This document shows positions 6,026 through 13,186 of a DNA stretch of 21,908 nt, piece after piece. Position 1 is the first letter of the stretch. Each line of letters begins with the position of its first letter. Source of the DNA: Chloroflexota bacterium (lineage in GTDB: Bacteria > Chloroflexota > Anaerolineae > UBA1429); the NCBI GenBank assembly GCA_012515695.1, contig JAAYXX010000468.1, positions 1 through 21,908 of the forward strand, written 5' to 3'. The notes below the pieces were generated by a model that was not told the origin of the DNA, ran no database searches, and saw only the letters and a list, made by a program, of their open reading frames with translations. The translations under genes and the position numbers were made by a program.

Positions 6026-6679
6026 CTACACCCGCGAGTCCAGCCCAAAGAACGTATAGGCCGAGGAGATGACTGTGCCCAGCCATACCCAGGCGGCGCT
6101 CGTGATCATATCGGGGACCGAGGGCTTGAGCAGGGTTACGATGAGCGCCGCGAGGCCGACCAGGAAATAGGCCCCGAAATACAGCCCGGCGATCCACAAG
6201 GTCGTTGAGGCTGGCTCGTTGGGAGTATCGGGGGCTTCCGGGGTGTTGGGCGCTTCGGGCGTTTCAGGAATACCGGGCTGCTCCCCGTCTGTGGTGCGCG
6301 TGGCGGAGCCATCTAGCGGGAGCAGGCCCAGCGTGCGCGCCAGGCTGGTCAGCTTGGCCCTGAGCAGCGAGGGAGGCTTGAGCGTGGTCCAGGCGGTGGA
6401 CGGGTGGCCCGCCAGGGGGTGCGCCAGGTGGACGGGCACCGACGACGGGCGGCGGCTGCGGGCGAATCCGGCGGCCACCACCGACCCGACCAATCCACTG
6501 AGCAATGCGGCGGCCTGCGCGATGCCGTCGTTGAACACGGGGTCCGTCTCTACTGCCGTGCGATAGATGGCGCTGCCCAAGATGACGACGTACAACACGA
6601 CCGCCAGAATGGTCAGGGCCAGCGAGAGGATACGCTGCAACCATGCGGGGAACTGTGTGCCTTCGGTGATCTGCTCCAT
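6026..6679 (-). CDS. Hypothetical four-helix membrane protein with Pro-rich linker
   Basis: I do not recognise a family. The 217-residue product has two N-terminal hydrophobic helices (about 17-38 and 54-72), a hydrophilic middle part (73-160) and two C-terminal helices (about 161-183 and 190-211). The middle part includes a low-complexity Pro/Glu/Thr segment (about 137-157) built from degenerate PETPEAP / NTPEAP / DTPNEP units. The gene is supported by a good Shine-Dalgarno (GAGGAAGGA before the ATG at 6679) and a near-consensus promoter at 6725-6753. It points away from the nuclease gene at 6854 and converges on the metal operon. No catalytic motif is visible; function unknown. Confidence 0.8.
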   Translation of the reverse strand: MEQITEGTQFPAWLQRILSLALTILAVVLYVVILGSAIYRTAVETDPVFNDGIAQAAALLSGLVGSVVAAGFARSRRPSSVPVHLAHPLAGHPSTAWTTLKPPSLLRAKLTSLARTLGLLPLDGSATRTTDGEQPGIPETPEAPNTPEAPDTPNEPASTTLWIAGLYFGAYFLVGLAALIVTLLKPSVPDMITSAAWVWLGTVISSAYTFFGLDSRV

Positions 6680-6724
6680 TCTTCCTTCCTCGTAACAGGA
6701 CGTAACCAGCGTTTCTTGTCCGCG

Positions 6725-6753
6725 ATTATAGCGACAGCCGTGCCCGCCGTCAA
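6725..6753 (-). promoter_or_regulatory. Sigma-70-type promoter of the hypothetical membrane protein gene
   Basis: Read on the minus strand: TTGACG (6753-6748), 17-base spacer, TATAAT (6730-6725), 46 bases before the ATG at 6679. Together with the + strand promoter at 6779-6807 it forms a divergent promoter pair. Confidence 0.8.
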
Positions 6754-6778
6754 TGGTTGGCGCTTGTATCGCCTAAAA

Positions 6779-6807
6779 TTGCCGGGGGCACCTATTGCCT
6801 TTATAAT
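6779..6807 (+). promoter_or_regulatory. Sigma-70-type promoter of the PD-(D/E)XK nuclease gene
   Basis: TTGCCG (6779-6784), 17-base spacer, TATAAT (6802-6807), about 46 bases before the GTG start at 6854. Confidence 0.7.
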
Positions 6808-6853
6808 AGTCGTTTGAATATTTGCCTCTTGGTAGAATGGGATAGATTATCCA

Positions 6854-7813
6854 GTGAGTTGGTTGGAAGCGATTCATCGCAAGTTGAGTTGGAGTCATTC
6901 GCGGGCGCTGCTATTTGAGGAATGCCCGCGCAAGTATTATTGGCGCTACTATGCGCCCTATGGCGGCAACGCTCCCTGGGAAACGGCGAATCGGGAGATG
7001 TTGTATCTGCTGGGCCGTCTGACGAACGTGCCCATGCTGGTGGGCAGCATTGTGCATACCCTGGCGCGAGACGCCCTCCGCAGTGCGCGGGGCGGTCATC
7101 GGTGGGCAGAGGGCACGTTTGCCGCCAGTGCCCAGGCGCTATTGAAAAAGGCGCTCAATGCCTCTCGCAAAGCGGCGGGCCACCCCCCGCGCGGCGAGGG
7201 CAAGGACACCGCTGTGTTGGCTGCTCACCACTATGGGCAGCCCTTTGGCCCGCAGGAGTTGCAGGCCGCAATGGAACGGGCCGCCTTCTATGGGCGCAAG
7301 CTCTACGAGCATCCCGCGTTTCAGCGGGCGCTGGAGAACCCGGCGGGGTTGTTGGCTATTGACAGCTATGGGCGCTTGACGCTGCTCGATGTGCCCGTGC
7401 TGGCCGTGCCCGACCTGGTGCAGCAGGAGCAAGACGGCTCGCTGCGGGTAATAGACTGGAAGACTGGCAACGGCGTGGCTGGGCGCCTGGATACCTATGC
7501 CCGGCAGTTGGCCGGTTACGCGCTGTATGCCCGGCAGCAGTGGGGCGTCGAGGCCGACCAGATCACCTGCGAGATTGCTGTCTTGCAGGATGGGTCTACG
7601 GTGAGCGTGCCGGTGACAGAAGAGACGTTGCGGCAAACGGAGGGGCGCATTGCGGCCAGCATCCTGGAGATGCAGAGCCGCCTGCGGGATCTAGAGCAAA
7701 ACCAGGCCCACCGGGAAGATTTCCCGATGCGGCCTGGTTCGAATGCAACCCGAGGGATCACACCGATAGCCTGCCAGTGGTGTGACTACAAGAGCGCCTG
7801 CTATCCGCAATAG
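6854..7813 (+). CDS. RecB/Cas4-like PD-(D/E)XK nuclease with Fe-S-type cysteines
   Basis: Predicted DNA exonuclease of the PDDEXK_1 (RecB C-terminal / Cas4 / AddB) superfamily. In the 319 residues the conserved blocks appear in order: SHSRALLFEECPRKYYWRYY-type N-terminal motif (from 14, Cys24), GSIVH with catalytic His68, Asp187 in AVPDLV, the D201-W-K203 motif (RVIDWKTG), the QLAGYALYAR helix, and a C-terminal C307-x2-C310-x5-C316. Cys24 plus the three C-terminal cysteines match the 4Fe-4S staple of AddB and Cas4 nucleases. There is no helicase domain and no adjacent helicase or cas gene, so this is a stand-alone nuclease; a role in repair or recombination is inference. The GTG start at 6854 has only a weak GAATGGGA upstream; no better in-frame start precedes the first motif. 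Confidence 0.85.
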   Translation: MSWLEAIHRKLSWSHSRALLFEECPRKYYWRYYAPYGGNAPWETANREMLYLLGRLTNVPMLVGSIVHTLARDALRSARGGHRWAEGTFAASAQALLKKALNASRKAAGHPPRGEGKDTAVLAAHHYGQPFGPQELQAAMERAAFYGRKLYEHPAFQRALENPAGLLAIDSYGRLTLLDVPVLAVPDLVQQEQDGSLRVIDWKTGNGVAGRLDTYARQLAGYALYARQQWGVEADQITCEIAVLQDGSTVSVPVTEETLRQTEGRIAASILEMQSRLRDLEQNQAHREDFPMRPGSNATRGITPIACQWCDYKSACYPQ

Positions 7814-7851
7814 AGCAGGTTACGGCAGGCCCCGCTTTTGTAGCGCACATT

Positions 7852-7874
7852 GCCGATAGGGATGTCGGCGGTCC
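7852..7874 (+). repeat. Possible diverged copy E of the GGCGGTCC hairpin
   Basis: GCCGA-tagggatg-TCGGC followed by GGTCC resembles the right half of the hairpin element at 2855/5929, with changes on both sides of the stem. It sits in the 72-base convergent gap between the nuclease gene and tyrS. Confidence 0.4.
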
Positions 7875-7885
7875 GGCAGGGGACG

Positions 7886-9112
7886 CTATTCCGCGACGGT
7901 GACGCGGTGATAGCGCTTTTTGCCCGCGCGCAGCAAGAGCCTGTTATCTTCCAGGTCGTTGAGCGTCAACACCTGGTCCACGTCGCTCACCTGCTGGTCG
8001 TTGACATAAGCCCCGCCCTGCTGGATGAGGCGGCGCGCTTCGCTGCGCGACTTGGCCAGGCCCGTTTGCTGGAACAGGTCGGCCACAGCCACGCCCGCCG
8101 CCAGGGTATCCGCGCTCATCTCGGTGGTGGGGATGGCGTCGCTCTCGCCTGCTCCACGGAACAGGCTGCGGGCCGCCTCCTGGGCCTCCAGGGCTGCCTG
8201 CTCGCCGTGGGTCAGGCGCGTCACCTCAAAGGCCAGCACTTCCTTGGCCTTGCGGATTTCGGCCCCTTGCAGCTTGCCCAGTTCCGCGATTTCCTCCAGT
8301 GAGAGGAAGGTGTAGAGCTTTAAGAATCGCTCGACGTCGGCGTCTTCGGTGTTGATCCAGAACTGGTAAAAGTCATAAGGGGCCAGCCGGTTTGCGTCCA
8401 GCCAGACAGCGCCCTGGGCGGTCTTGCCCATCTTGGCCCCGGAGGCCGTCGTAATCAGCGGGAAGGTCAGCGCAAAAGCCTGCCCATCGGCCACGCGGCG
8501 AATCAGCTCTACTCCGGCCAGGATGTTGCCCCACTGGTCGTTGCCGCCCATTTGCAGGATACAGTCATAGTGCTGGTACAGGTACAAAAAGTCATAAGCC
8601 TGGAGCAACTGGTAGTTGAACTCGATAAAGCTGAGGCCCGCTTCCATGCGCGAGCGATACGCTTCGGCGGCCAACATGCGGTTTACGCTAAAGTGGCGGC
8701 CAATCTCGCGTAAAAAGTCGATATACTTGAGTTCTAGCAGCCAGTCGGCGTTGTTGACCAGCGTGGCCTTGTCTTCGCCAAACTCGATATATCGCCCAAT
8801 TTGCGCCTTCAGGGCTTGCACGTTGGACTGGATTTGCTCTACCGTCAGCAACTGACGCATCTCGGTGCGCCCGCTGGGGTCGCCGATCATGCCGGTGCCG
8901 CCACCAACGAGGGCGATGGGACGATGGCCGTGTTGCTGCATGTGGGCCAGGGTCATGAGGGTCATCAGGTGGCCTACGTGTAGGCTGGATGCAGAGGGGT
9001 CGTAACCGATGTAGCAACGGCTCGGTTGCTCGAGGGCAGCGCGGAGGCCCTCTTCATCGGACACTTGTTCCACAAACCCGCGCGCTTTTAACACATCGTA
9101 AACGTTCGACAT
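7886..9112 (-). CDS. tyrS: Tyrosyl-tRNA synthetase
   Basis: Class I synthetase that activates tyrosine with ATP and charges tRNA-Tyr. The 408-residue length is normal for the bacterial enzyme. The Rossmann catalytic domain carries the HIGH-type motif H45-V-G-H48, GGGTGMIGDPSGR (70-82), tyrosine-binding NYQLLQAYDF (166-175), QMGGNDQWGNI (187-197) and the KMSKS-type loop K227-M-G-K230-T. A C-terminal S4-like RNA-binding domain (about 338-405, with GLAKSRSEARRLIQQGGAYVND) completes it. The ATG at 9112 is preceded by GAGGT six bases upstream. It is divergent from the TauE/SafE permease. The 50-base leader is too short for a T-box and shows none. Confidence 0.98.
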   Translation of the reverse strand: MSNVYDVLKARGFVEQVSDEEGLRAALEQPSRCYIGYDPSASSLHVGHLMTLMTLAHMQQHGHRPIALVGGGTGMIGDPSGRTEMRQLLTVEQIQSNVQALKAQIGRYIEFGEDKATLVNNADWLLELKYIDFLREIGRHFSVNRMLAAEAYRSRMEAGLSFIEFNYQLLQAYDFLYLYQHYDCILQMGGNDQWGNILAGVELIRRVADGQAFALTFPLITTASGAKMGKTAQGAVWLDANRLAPYDFYQFWINTEDADVERFLKLYTFLSLEEIAELGKLQGAEIRKAKEVLAFEVTRLTHGEQAALEAQEAARSLFRGAGESDAIPTTEMSADTLAAGVAVADLFQQTGLAKSRSEARRLIQQGGAYVNDQQVSDVDQVLTLNDLEDNRLLLRAGKKRYHRVTVAE

Positions 9113-9125
9113 TCTTTACCTCAAT

Positions 9126-9153
9126 TTGACGGGGCTAACGGACTGCATAAGAT
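9126..9153 (+). promoter_or_regulatory. Candidate promoter for the TauE/SafE-AEC operon
   Basis: TTGACG (9126-9131), 16-base spacer, TAAGAT (9148-9153). The -10 matches 4 of 6. It overlaps the transcribed leader of tyrS on the other strand. Confidence 0.4.
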
Positions 9154-9164
9154 GAGATGACTTC

Positions 9165-9193
9165 ATGGTATGAATTGGCGCGGGCTTTGTCAA
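9165..9193 (-). promoter_or_regulatory. Promoter of tyrS
   Basis: Read on the minus strand: TTGACA (9193-9188, perfect), 17-base spacer, TACCAT (9170-9165, 4 of 6), 53 bases before the tyrS ATG. Confidence 0.6.
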
Positions 9194-9239
9194 ATCCCCA
9201 AAAGCGCAAACCCTCACACGCTTCCCCAAAGGAAAAAAC

Positions 9240-9959
9240 ATGGCAGACATAGCAACGATGATCGCTGTATTTGCAGCAGCCGGGCTGGTGATGGGCATTA
9301 CCGGATTTGGGGCTGGCCTGGTGGCGATGGGGATTCTGGTAACGCTTATGCCCGTTGCGCGGGCTACGGTGATCGTGGCCGTGTTGGGGCTGGCGTGCCC
9401 CGTCATGAACCTGTGGACGTTGCGGCGCGATATCCAATGGCGTGAGGTCTGGCCCATTCTGGCGACGGCGCTCCCCGCGGCCATTCTGGGGGTGTTCCTG
9501 CTGCAAAAGCTGACGGGCCAGGTGCTCAAGATAGGCGTGGCGGGGATGATCCTGGCGGGCTGCGCGACGATGCTCTGGTCGCCCAAGAAAACCCGCATTC
9601 ACAAGGCGTTCCCCTGGGCCTGTGCGGCGGGCGCGCTGGGCGGGGTGTTCAATGGCGCGCTGGGCACGGGCGGGCCGCCGGTGGTGCTCTATTCCCTGTT
9701 GCGCGGCTGGGACAAGTCCGTTTCCAAGGGGGTGCTGTCGGCCTATTTCACCATGACCGGCACCTGGCGGATGATCGTGCTGATTACCACGGGCGTAGCC
9801 ACGGCGGAAGACCTGCAACTGGGCGCGCTCATGCTCATCCCGGCGCTGGCCGCTACCTATCTGGGCACGCGCATCTTTCGCCGTATGAGCAACAACGCCT
9901 TTCGATATGCGACAATGGTGCTGTTGGTGGGGCTATCGGTCAAGCTGGTCCTGAGCTAG
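9240..9959 (+). CDS. TauE/SafE (TSUP) family sulfite/organosulfur-type permease
   Basis: Membrane permease of the 4-toluene sulfonate uptake family, whose members move sulfite, sulfonates, sulfoacetate or related anions, mostly outward. The 239-residue protein shows the two-fold repeat typical of the family: GITGFGAGLVAMGIL at about 19-33 and GALGGVFNGALGTGGPP at about 131-147, the second followed by SKGVLSAYF. Seven to eight hydrophobic helices are visible. ATG 9240 has AAAGGA at 9228-9233. An AEC-family transporter starts 42 bases downstream on the same strand. The substrate cannot be assigned from sequence. Confidence 0.9.
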   Translation: MADIATMIAVFAAAGLVMGITGFGAGLVAMGILVTLMPVARATVIVAVLGLACPVMNLWTLRRDIQWREVWPILATALPAAILGVFLLQKLTGQVLKIGVAGMILAGCATMLWSPKKTRIHKAFPWACAAGALGGVFNGALGTGGPPVVLYSLLRGWDKSVSKGVLSAYFTMTGTWRMIVLITTGVATAEDLQLGALMLIPALAATYLGTRIFRRMSNNAFRYATMVLLVGLSVKLVLS

Positions 9960-10001
9960 TCGCCCGTCACTCTCCATTCTAGTCTAAAGGGTTCTTACGC
10001 G

Positions 10002-10904
10002 ATGCTGGGCAACATCTTTATCAACAACATCCTGCCAGCTTTTTTGGTAATGGCTGTGGGGTTTGTGCTGGATCGCAAGCTGCACATCGACAAGCGCAGC
10101 CTGTCGCGCATGGCCCTGTATGTGCTGGTCCCCTGTCTGGTCTTTTCCTCGCTGGTCGAATCCACGGTCACGCCCGATCAGTTCGGCTCCATGTTCCTGT
10201 TCGTGGTATTGGTCACCGTGGCGATGGTGGCGCTGGCTTTTGGCGTGGGCCGCCTGTTACGCTGGTCGAACGCGATGGTGGACGCGCTGGTGTTGAGCGT
10301 GGCCTTTTTCAACGCGGGCAATTTCGGCCTGTCGGTGATCCTGTTTTCTTTTGGCGAGGAAGGGGTCGAGCTGGGGAGCATCTTTTTCGTGGCGTCGAAC
10401 CTGGCCTGCAATACTGTCGCGGCCTTTTTTGCGTCGCGCAGCAACGGGGGCGCGAAAAAGGCCCTGTTGCAGGTGTTCAAGCTGCCCGGCCTGTATGCCT
10501 TTTCCCTGGCTGTGTTGCTGCGTGGCCTGGGCGTCACGGTTCCGGAGGTGCTATTCCGCCCGGTGTCGCTGATTGGGCGGGCCGCTGTGCCGGTGATGTT
10601 GATGATGCTGGGCCTGCAACTCTCGCAGACGCGCCTGGGCGGCAGATATGGCAACGTGAGCGTGGGGGTTGCTTTGCGGCTGGTGGCCGGGGGGCTGGTG
10701 GCGCTGGCGTTGGCCCCGCTATTGGGCCTGAGCGGGCTGGCCCTCAGCGTGGGCGTGGTAGAGGCGGCCACACCCACGGCGGTGACGTCGTCGTTGATGG
10801 CAATCGAGTTTGACGCCGACGCGGATTATGTGAGCAGCGTGGTGTTCTTTTCAACGTTGTTGAGCGCGCTGTCTCTTACGCTATTGCTGGCACTTTTGGC
10901 CTGA
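10002..10904 (+). CDS. AEC (auxin efflux carrier) family transporter
   Basis: Secondary transporter of the AEC family; bacterial members export or exchange small organic acids such as malate or malonate. The 300 residues form about ten helices in two repeats. Family-like segments are LYVLVPCLVFSSL (39-51), a half-repeat break with SVAFFNAGNFGLSVILFSFG (99-118), PGLYAFSLAVLLRGLG, and a second repeat with AVPVMLMMLGLQLSQ and EAATPTAVTSSLMA. The ATG at 10002 is preceded by AAAGGG at a longish distance of about 11 bases. It probably forms a two-gene operon with the TauE/SafE permease. No terminator with a T tract follows; the next 369 bases hold palindromic repeats. Confidence 0.88.
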   Translation: MLGNIFINNILPAFLVMAVGFVLDRKLHIDKRSLSRMALYVLVPCLVFSSLVESTVTPDQFGSMFLFVVLVTVAMVALAFGVGRLLRWSNAMVDALVLSVAFFNAGNFGLSVILFSFGEEGVELGSIFFVASNLACNTVAAFFASRSNGGAKKALLQVFKLPGLYAFSLAVLLRGLGVTVPEVLFRPVSLIGRAAVPVMLMMLGLQLSQTRLGGRYGNVSVGVALRLVAGGLVALALAPLLGLSGLALSVGVVEAATPTAVTSSLMAIEFDADADYVSSVVFFSTLLSALSLTLLLALLA

Positions 10905-11037
10905 CCTGGTGGTCCCATTTGGGCCATCGTCGTCCCTGGCGGCCAAGGGGAACAGGGTAATGGTGAACTGAGCCGGCAGGGATGCCCAATGGCGCTAACT
11001 CTTCGCGGATCAAGTGCTGGGGCAAGATCGGAGTTGC

Positions 11038-11236
11038 CCTCATCCGCCCTTCGGGCACCTTCTCCCGGGGGGAGAAGGCGGTAAGCGCGGCAATATGCCA
11101 CCGGCATACATGCCGCCCTCGCCCACTGGGAGAGGGGGCGGCTCCATAGGAGCAGGGGGTGAGGGAGGACCATCACATCCAAGCCCCCCTCACCCGCCCT
11201 TCGGGCACCCTCTCCCAAAGGGCGAGGGAGTTGCTC
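11038..11236. repeat. Palindromic repeat block downstream of the AEC gene
   Basis: The 10905-11273 spacer has no convincing gene. It contains CCGCCCTTCGGGC-type hairpins (twice), CTCCC/GGGAG palindromes, a GGCATACATGCC unit, the 55-bp segment repeated at 13306-13360, and, inverted, the 29-bp segment of 2911-2939. Everything between 11038 and 11258 can be assigned to modules also found at 2855-2980 or 13137-13414. The first 130 bases (10905-11034) show no clear structure. Confidence 0.75.
11070..11124 (+). repeat. 55-bp direct repeat, copy 1
   Basis: Identical base for base to 13306-13360. It runs from the GGGAGAAGG arm of one hairpin through the GGCATACATGCC unit to GCCCTCGCCC. Confidence 0.92.
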
Positions 11237-11258
11237 GGGACCGCCGTCCTCCTGGCGG
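11208..11258 (-). repeat. Inverted composite copy D (29-bp repeat plus GGACCGCC arm)
   Basis: Bases 11208-11236 are the exact reverse complement of 2911-2939. 11238-11258 holds GGACCGCC and a CCTGGCGG arm corresponding to copy A (2855-2909) in reverse. Two modules therefore moved or were inverted together. It ends 16 bases before the 3' end of the AIM24 family gene. Confidence 0.8.
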
Positions 11259-11273
11259 CGGCTCCTGAAATGG

Positions 11274-11963
11274 CTATTGGTTTTTGGGCAGGCGGCGCTG
11301 TACCTGCGGGGTCAGCCAGGCCAACAGCGCGTCGGCGCTGCGGGTCTGCACCAGCACGCGGCCTGGGCCAGTCAGCTCTACCACCAACCCTTCCCCGCTG
11401 AATAGCGTGGATTTCAGGCCGCCCGCAGCCCGCACATCAAACCCCATTCCCTCGCCAAAGGCGACCAGGTGGCCCGTGTCTACGGTGTAACGCTCGTCAA
11501 CATCCAGCCACATCTCGTGGATAGCCCCATAGCTGGACAGGATCAGCGGCCCCTGACCAGAGCAGCGCAGCAAGAACAGCCCCTCGCTGGCGAAAAAGGT
11601 CTTGGCTCCGCCCCATTTGGTGTCGATGCTTATGCTTTGCGCCGATGCGACATAGGAACCCGACTGCACCAGCAGCTCCTCGTCCTCCTGCAGATTGAGC
11701 ACGACCATATCGCCCGGCAGAGCAGGGGCCAGGGAAAGCTGGCCGCCCTGGGCCGAAGCGCGATACTCGTTCATGAAAAAGCTCTCGCCGCCCAGCAGGG
11801 AACGCTTGAGCGAGGCCAGGATGCCCCCCGCAGCCTTGGTCTCTAGCTGAATCCCGGCGGACATGCTCACCATAGAGCCTGCTTCCACATTGATCCGCTC
11901 GTTGGGGTCGAGCGTCACTACCGCCAGGGAGTACGATGGCCGATACATGATTTCTGTATGCAT
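11274..11963 (-). CDS. AIM24 / TIGR00266 family protein
   Basis: Beta-rich 229-residue protein of the AIM24 family, widespread in bacteria and named after a yeast mitochondrial protein; biochemical role unknown. Family-like features are EAGSMVSMSAGIQLET (27-42), the Gly-rich GGILASLKRSLLGGESFFMNEY (46-67), PGDM followed by a strand-rich middle, and the GLKSTLFSGEGLVVELTGPG segment near the C-terminus. No signal peptide or membrane helix is seen. The ATG at 11963 has AGGAGGT seven bases upstream. It starts 52 bases after the SGNH hydrolase stop on the same strand, so the two are likely co-transcribed from the promoter at 13095-13123. Confidence 0.88.
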   Translation of the reverse strand: MHTEIMYRPSYSLAVVTLDPNERINVEAGSMVSMSAGIQLETKAAGGILASLKRSLLGGESFFMNEYRASAQGGQLSLAPALPGDMVVLNLQEDEELLVQSGSYVASAQSISIDTKWGGAKTFFASEGLFLLRCSGQGPLILSSYGAIHEMWLDVDERYTVDTGHLVAFGEGMGFDVRAAGGLKSTLFSGEGLVVELTGPGRVLVQTRSADALLAWLTPQVQRRLPKNQ

Positions 11964-12015
11964 GAACTAGACCTCCTGTTATTCTACGCGCGAGCCTTCT
12001 ACCATCACCAAAAGT

Positions 12016-13056
12016 TTACGTGTTCCACAAGCGCCGCAGGGCAACGGCAACCCCCTCGGCCATTGCAACCATGCCGTGCGCGTCGGGGTGAATGCGGTCC
12101 GCCGTCAACCCCTCCGCGCTGCCGATCAATTCCAGCCCGTCGAGCAACTGTAGCCGTGGGTCGCCCGGCTGGCGAGCAGCCACCACCCGCCGAATCGCCT
12201 GCCGGTAGGCGTCCAGCGTATCGCCAAAGCGGTTGGGCGTCTGCTGCGCCTCCTCCTTGCGCCAGATGGGGGTGATGCACAGGATAGGCCGGGTGGGATG
12301 GGCCTGGCGGATGATCGCGAGAAAGCGGTCATAGCAGGCGGCAAACTCGTCGGCGGAGGCGCGTTCTGCCCCGTATGTGTTCGTGCCAATGGCGATGCTG
12401 AGGATGTCCCAATCCTGGCGGGAGGCGATATACTCGGCCACCACCGCGTCGCCCCAGGCCGAGCCGCCAAATCCCAGGTTGAGCGCGTCCCACCCCAGTT
12501 GATCCGCCACCAGGTGCGTATAAGTCAGGCCGGGGTGTAGCGCGTGCGCCCCCTGCGTGATAGAATCGCCATGCGCCAGCCAGCGCACCGGACGGCCAGC
12601 CACCGGCAACAGCTCGGCCCCGTCGGAAAGGTAGAGCGCCTTGACGGCGACCGTCGCGCCATAGGGTAGCACAATGCGCCAGGTTTCCTCCCCCGCCCCC
12701 GGAATAGGCTGCTGCCAGTTCAGCAGCACCGCTTTGGCGCGCCCCTGCTTTAGCGGCAGCATCGCCCAGGCCACGTTGCGCCGCCCCAAATACACCGCCA
12801 GCGCCGGAGGATAGCCGAACGTGTTTTCTGTGAACAGGTCCAGCGCCAGATAGCGCGTATCGGCGCAAAAGCGCAACTCTACCCCGGCGGCTTGCATGGC
12901 GCGGGCCGCCGCCTGCGGGGGGAAACGCTCGCGCCAGTCGCGGGGCACGCGATAGAGCGCCAGCCCCCGGCGGCTGGGGGCGATTTCGTCGGCGTTATGG
13001 TAGAGGATGGGGAGGGCACGCGGGCCGCTTGAATGCGAGAGGACAATCTTTTGCAT
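12016..13056 (-). CDS. SGNH/GDSL hydrolase with N-terminal beta domain
   Basis: Serine esterase or lipase of the SGNH superfamily. The 346 residues divide into an N-terminal, strand-rich domain (about 1-150), as in two-domain carbohydrate esterases and GDSL lipases, and a C-terminal hydrolase domain. Catalytic blocks are complete: GDSIT with Ser165 (block I), NLGFGGSAWG with Gly198 (block II), IGTNTYG with Asn226 (block III) and ADRIHPD with Asp320 and His323 (block V). No signal peptide is evident, so a cytoplasmic location is likely. The ATG at 13056 has GGAG six bases upstream and a near-consensus promoter at 13095-13123. It is probably the first gene of an operon with the AIM24 gene. The substrate (for example an acetylated sugar) is a guess. 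Confidence 0.9.
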   Translation of the reverse strand: MQKIVLSHSSGPRALPILYHNADEIAPSRRGLALYRVPRDWRERFPPQAAARAMQAAGVELRFCADTRYLALDLFTENTFGYPPALAVYLGRRNVAWAMLPLKQGRAKAVLLNWQQPIPGAGEETWRIVLPYGATVAVKALYLSDGAELLPVAGRPVRWLAHGDSITQGAHALHPGLTYTHLVADQLGWDALNLGFGGSAWGDAVVAEYIASRQDWDILSIAIGTNTYGAERASADEFAACYDRFLAIIRQAHPTRPILCITPIWRKEEAQQTPNRFGDTLDAYRQAIRRVVAARQPGDPRLQLLDGLELIGSAEGLTADRIHPDAHGMVAMAEGVAVALRRLWNT

Positions 13057-13094
13057 GTTGCTCCAGCCAAGTATGCCAAACGGACACGCCCGCC

Positions 13095-13123
13095 ATAATA
13101 GTAGAGCGCGGGGAGGACGTCAA
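13095..13123 (-). promoter_or_regulatory. Sigma-70-type promoter of the SGNH hydrolase-AIM24 operon
   Basis: Read on the minus strand: TTGACG (13123-13118), 17-base spacer, TATTAT (13100-13095), 39 bases before the ATG at 13056. Confidence 0.78.
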
Positions 13124-13136
13124 GGGGCAATAGCGG

Positions 13137-13186
13137 ATTGGACCGCCAGCTTCTGGCATAATTCAAGCCGCCAAGGATGGCGGCAA
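13137..13186 (+). repeat. ATTGGACCGCC... hairpin element, copy C (right arm replaced)
   Basis: Matches copies A and B through ATTGGACCGCC, GCCAGC-tt-CTGGC and CCGCCAAGGATGGCGGC, then departs where the closing GGTCCAAT arm should be. It runs directly into a CTCCCTC/GAGGGAG hairpin, as copy A does, so the order of modules is conserved. Confidence 0.75.

Noticed and set aside
6854..7813. Assignment of the nuclease as CRISPR Cas4
   Set aside because: Motifs fit the superfamily, but there are no cas genes or CRISPR repeats, and at 319 residues it is longer than typical Cas4 (about 180-220).
9113..9165. T-box riboswitch in front of tyrS
   Set aside because: The leader from the predicted start is only about 50 bases and lacks a specifier stem, T-box sequence and terminator.
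11038..11258. Possible CRISPR array in the C/G-rich repeated block (also 13187-13414)
   Set aside because: Units are palindromes of different lengths with no constant repeat-spacer period, and copies are in both orientations.
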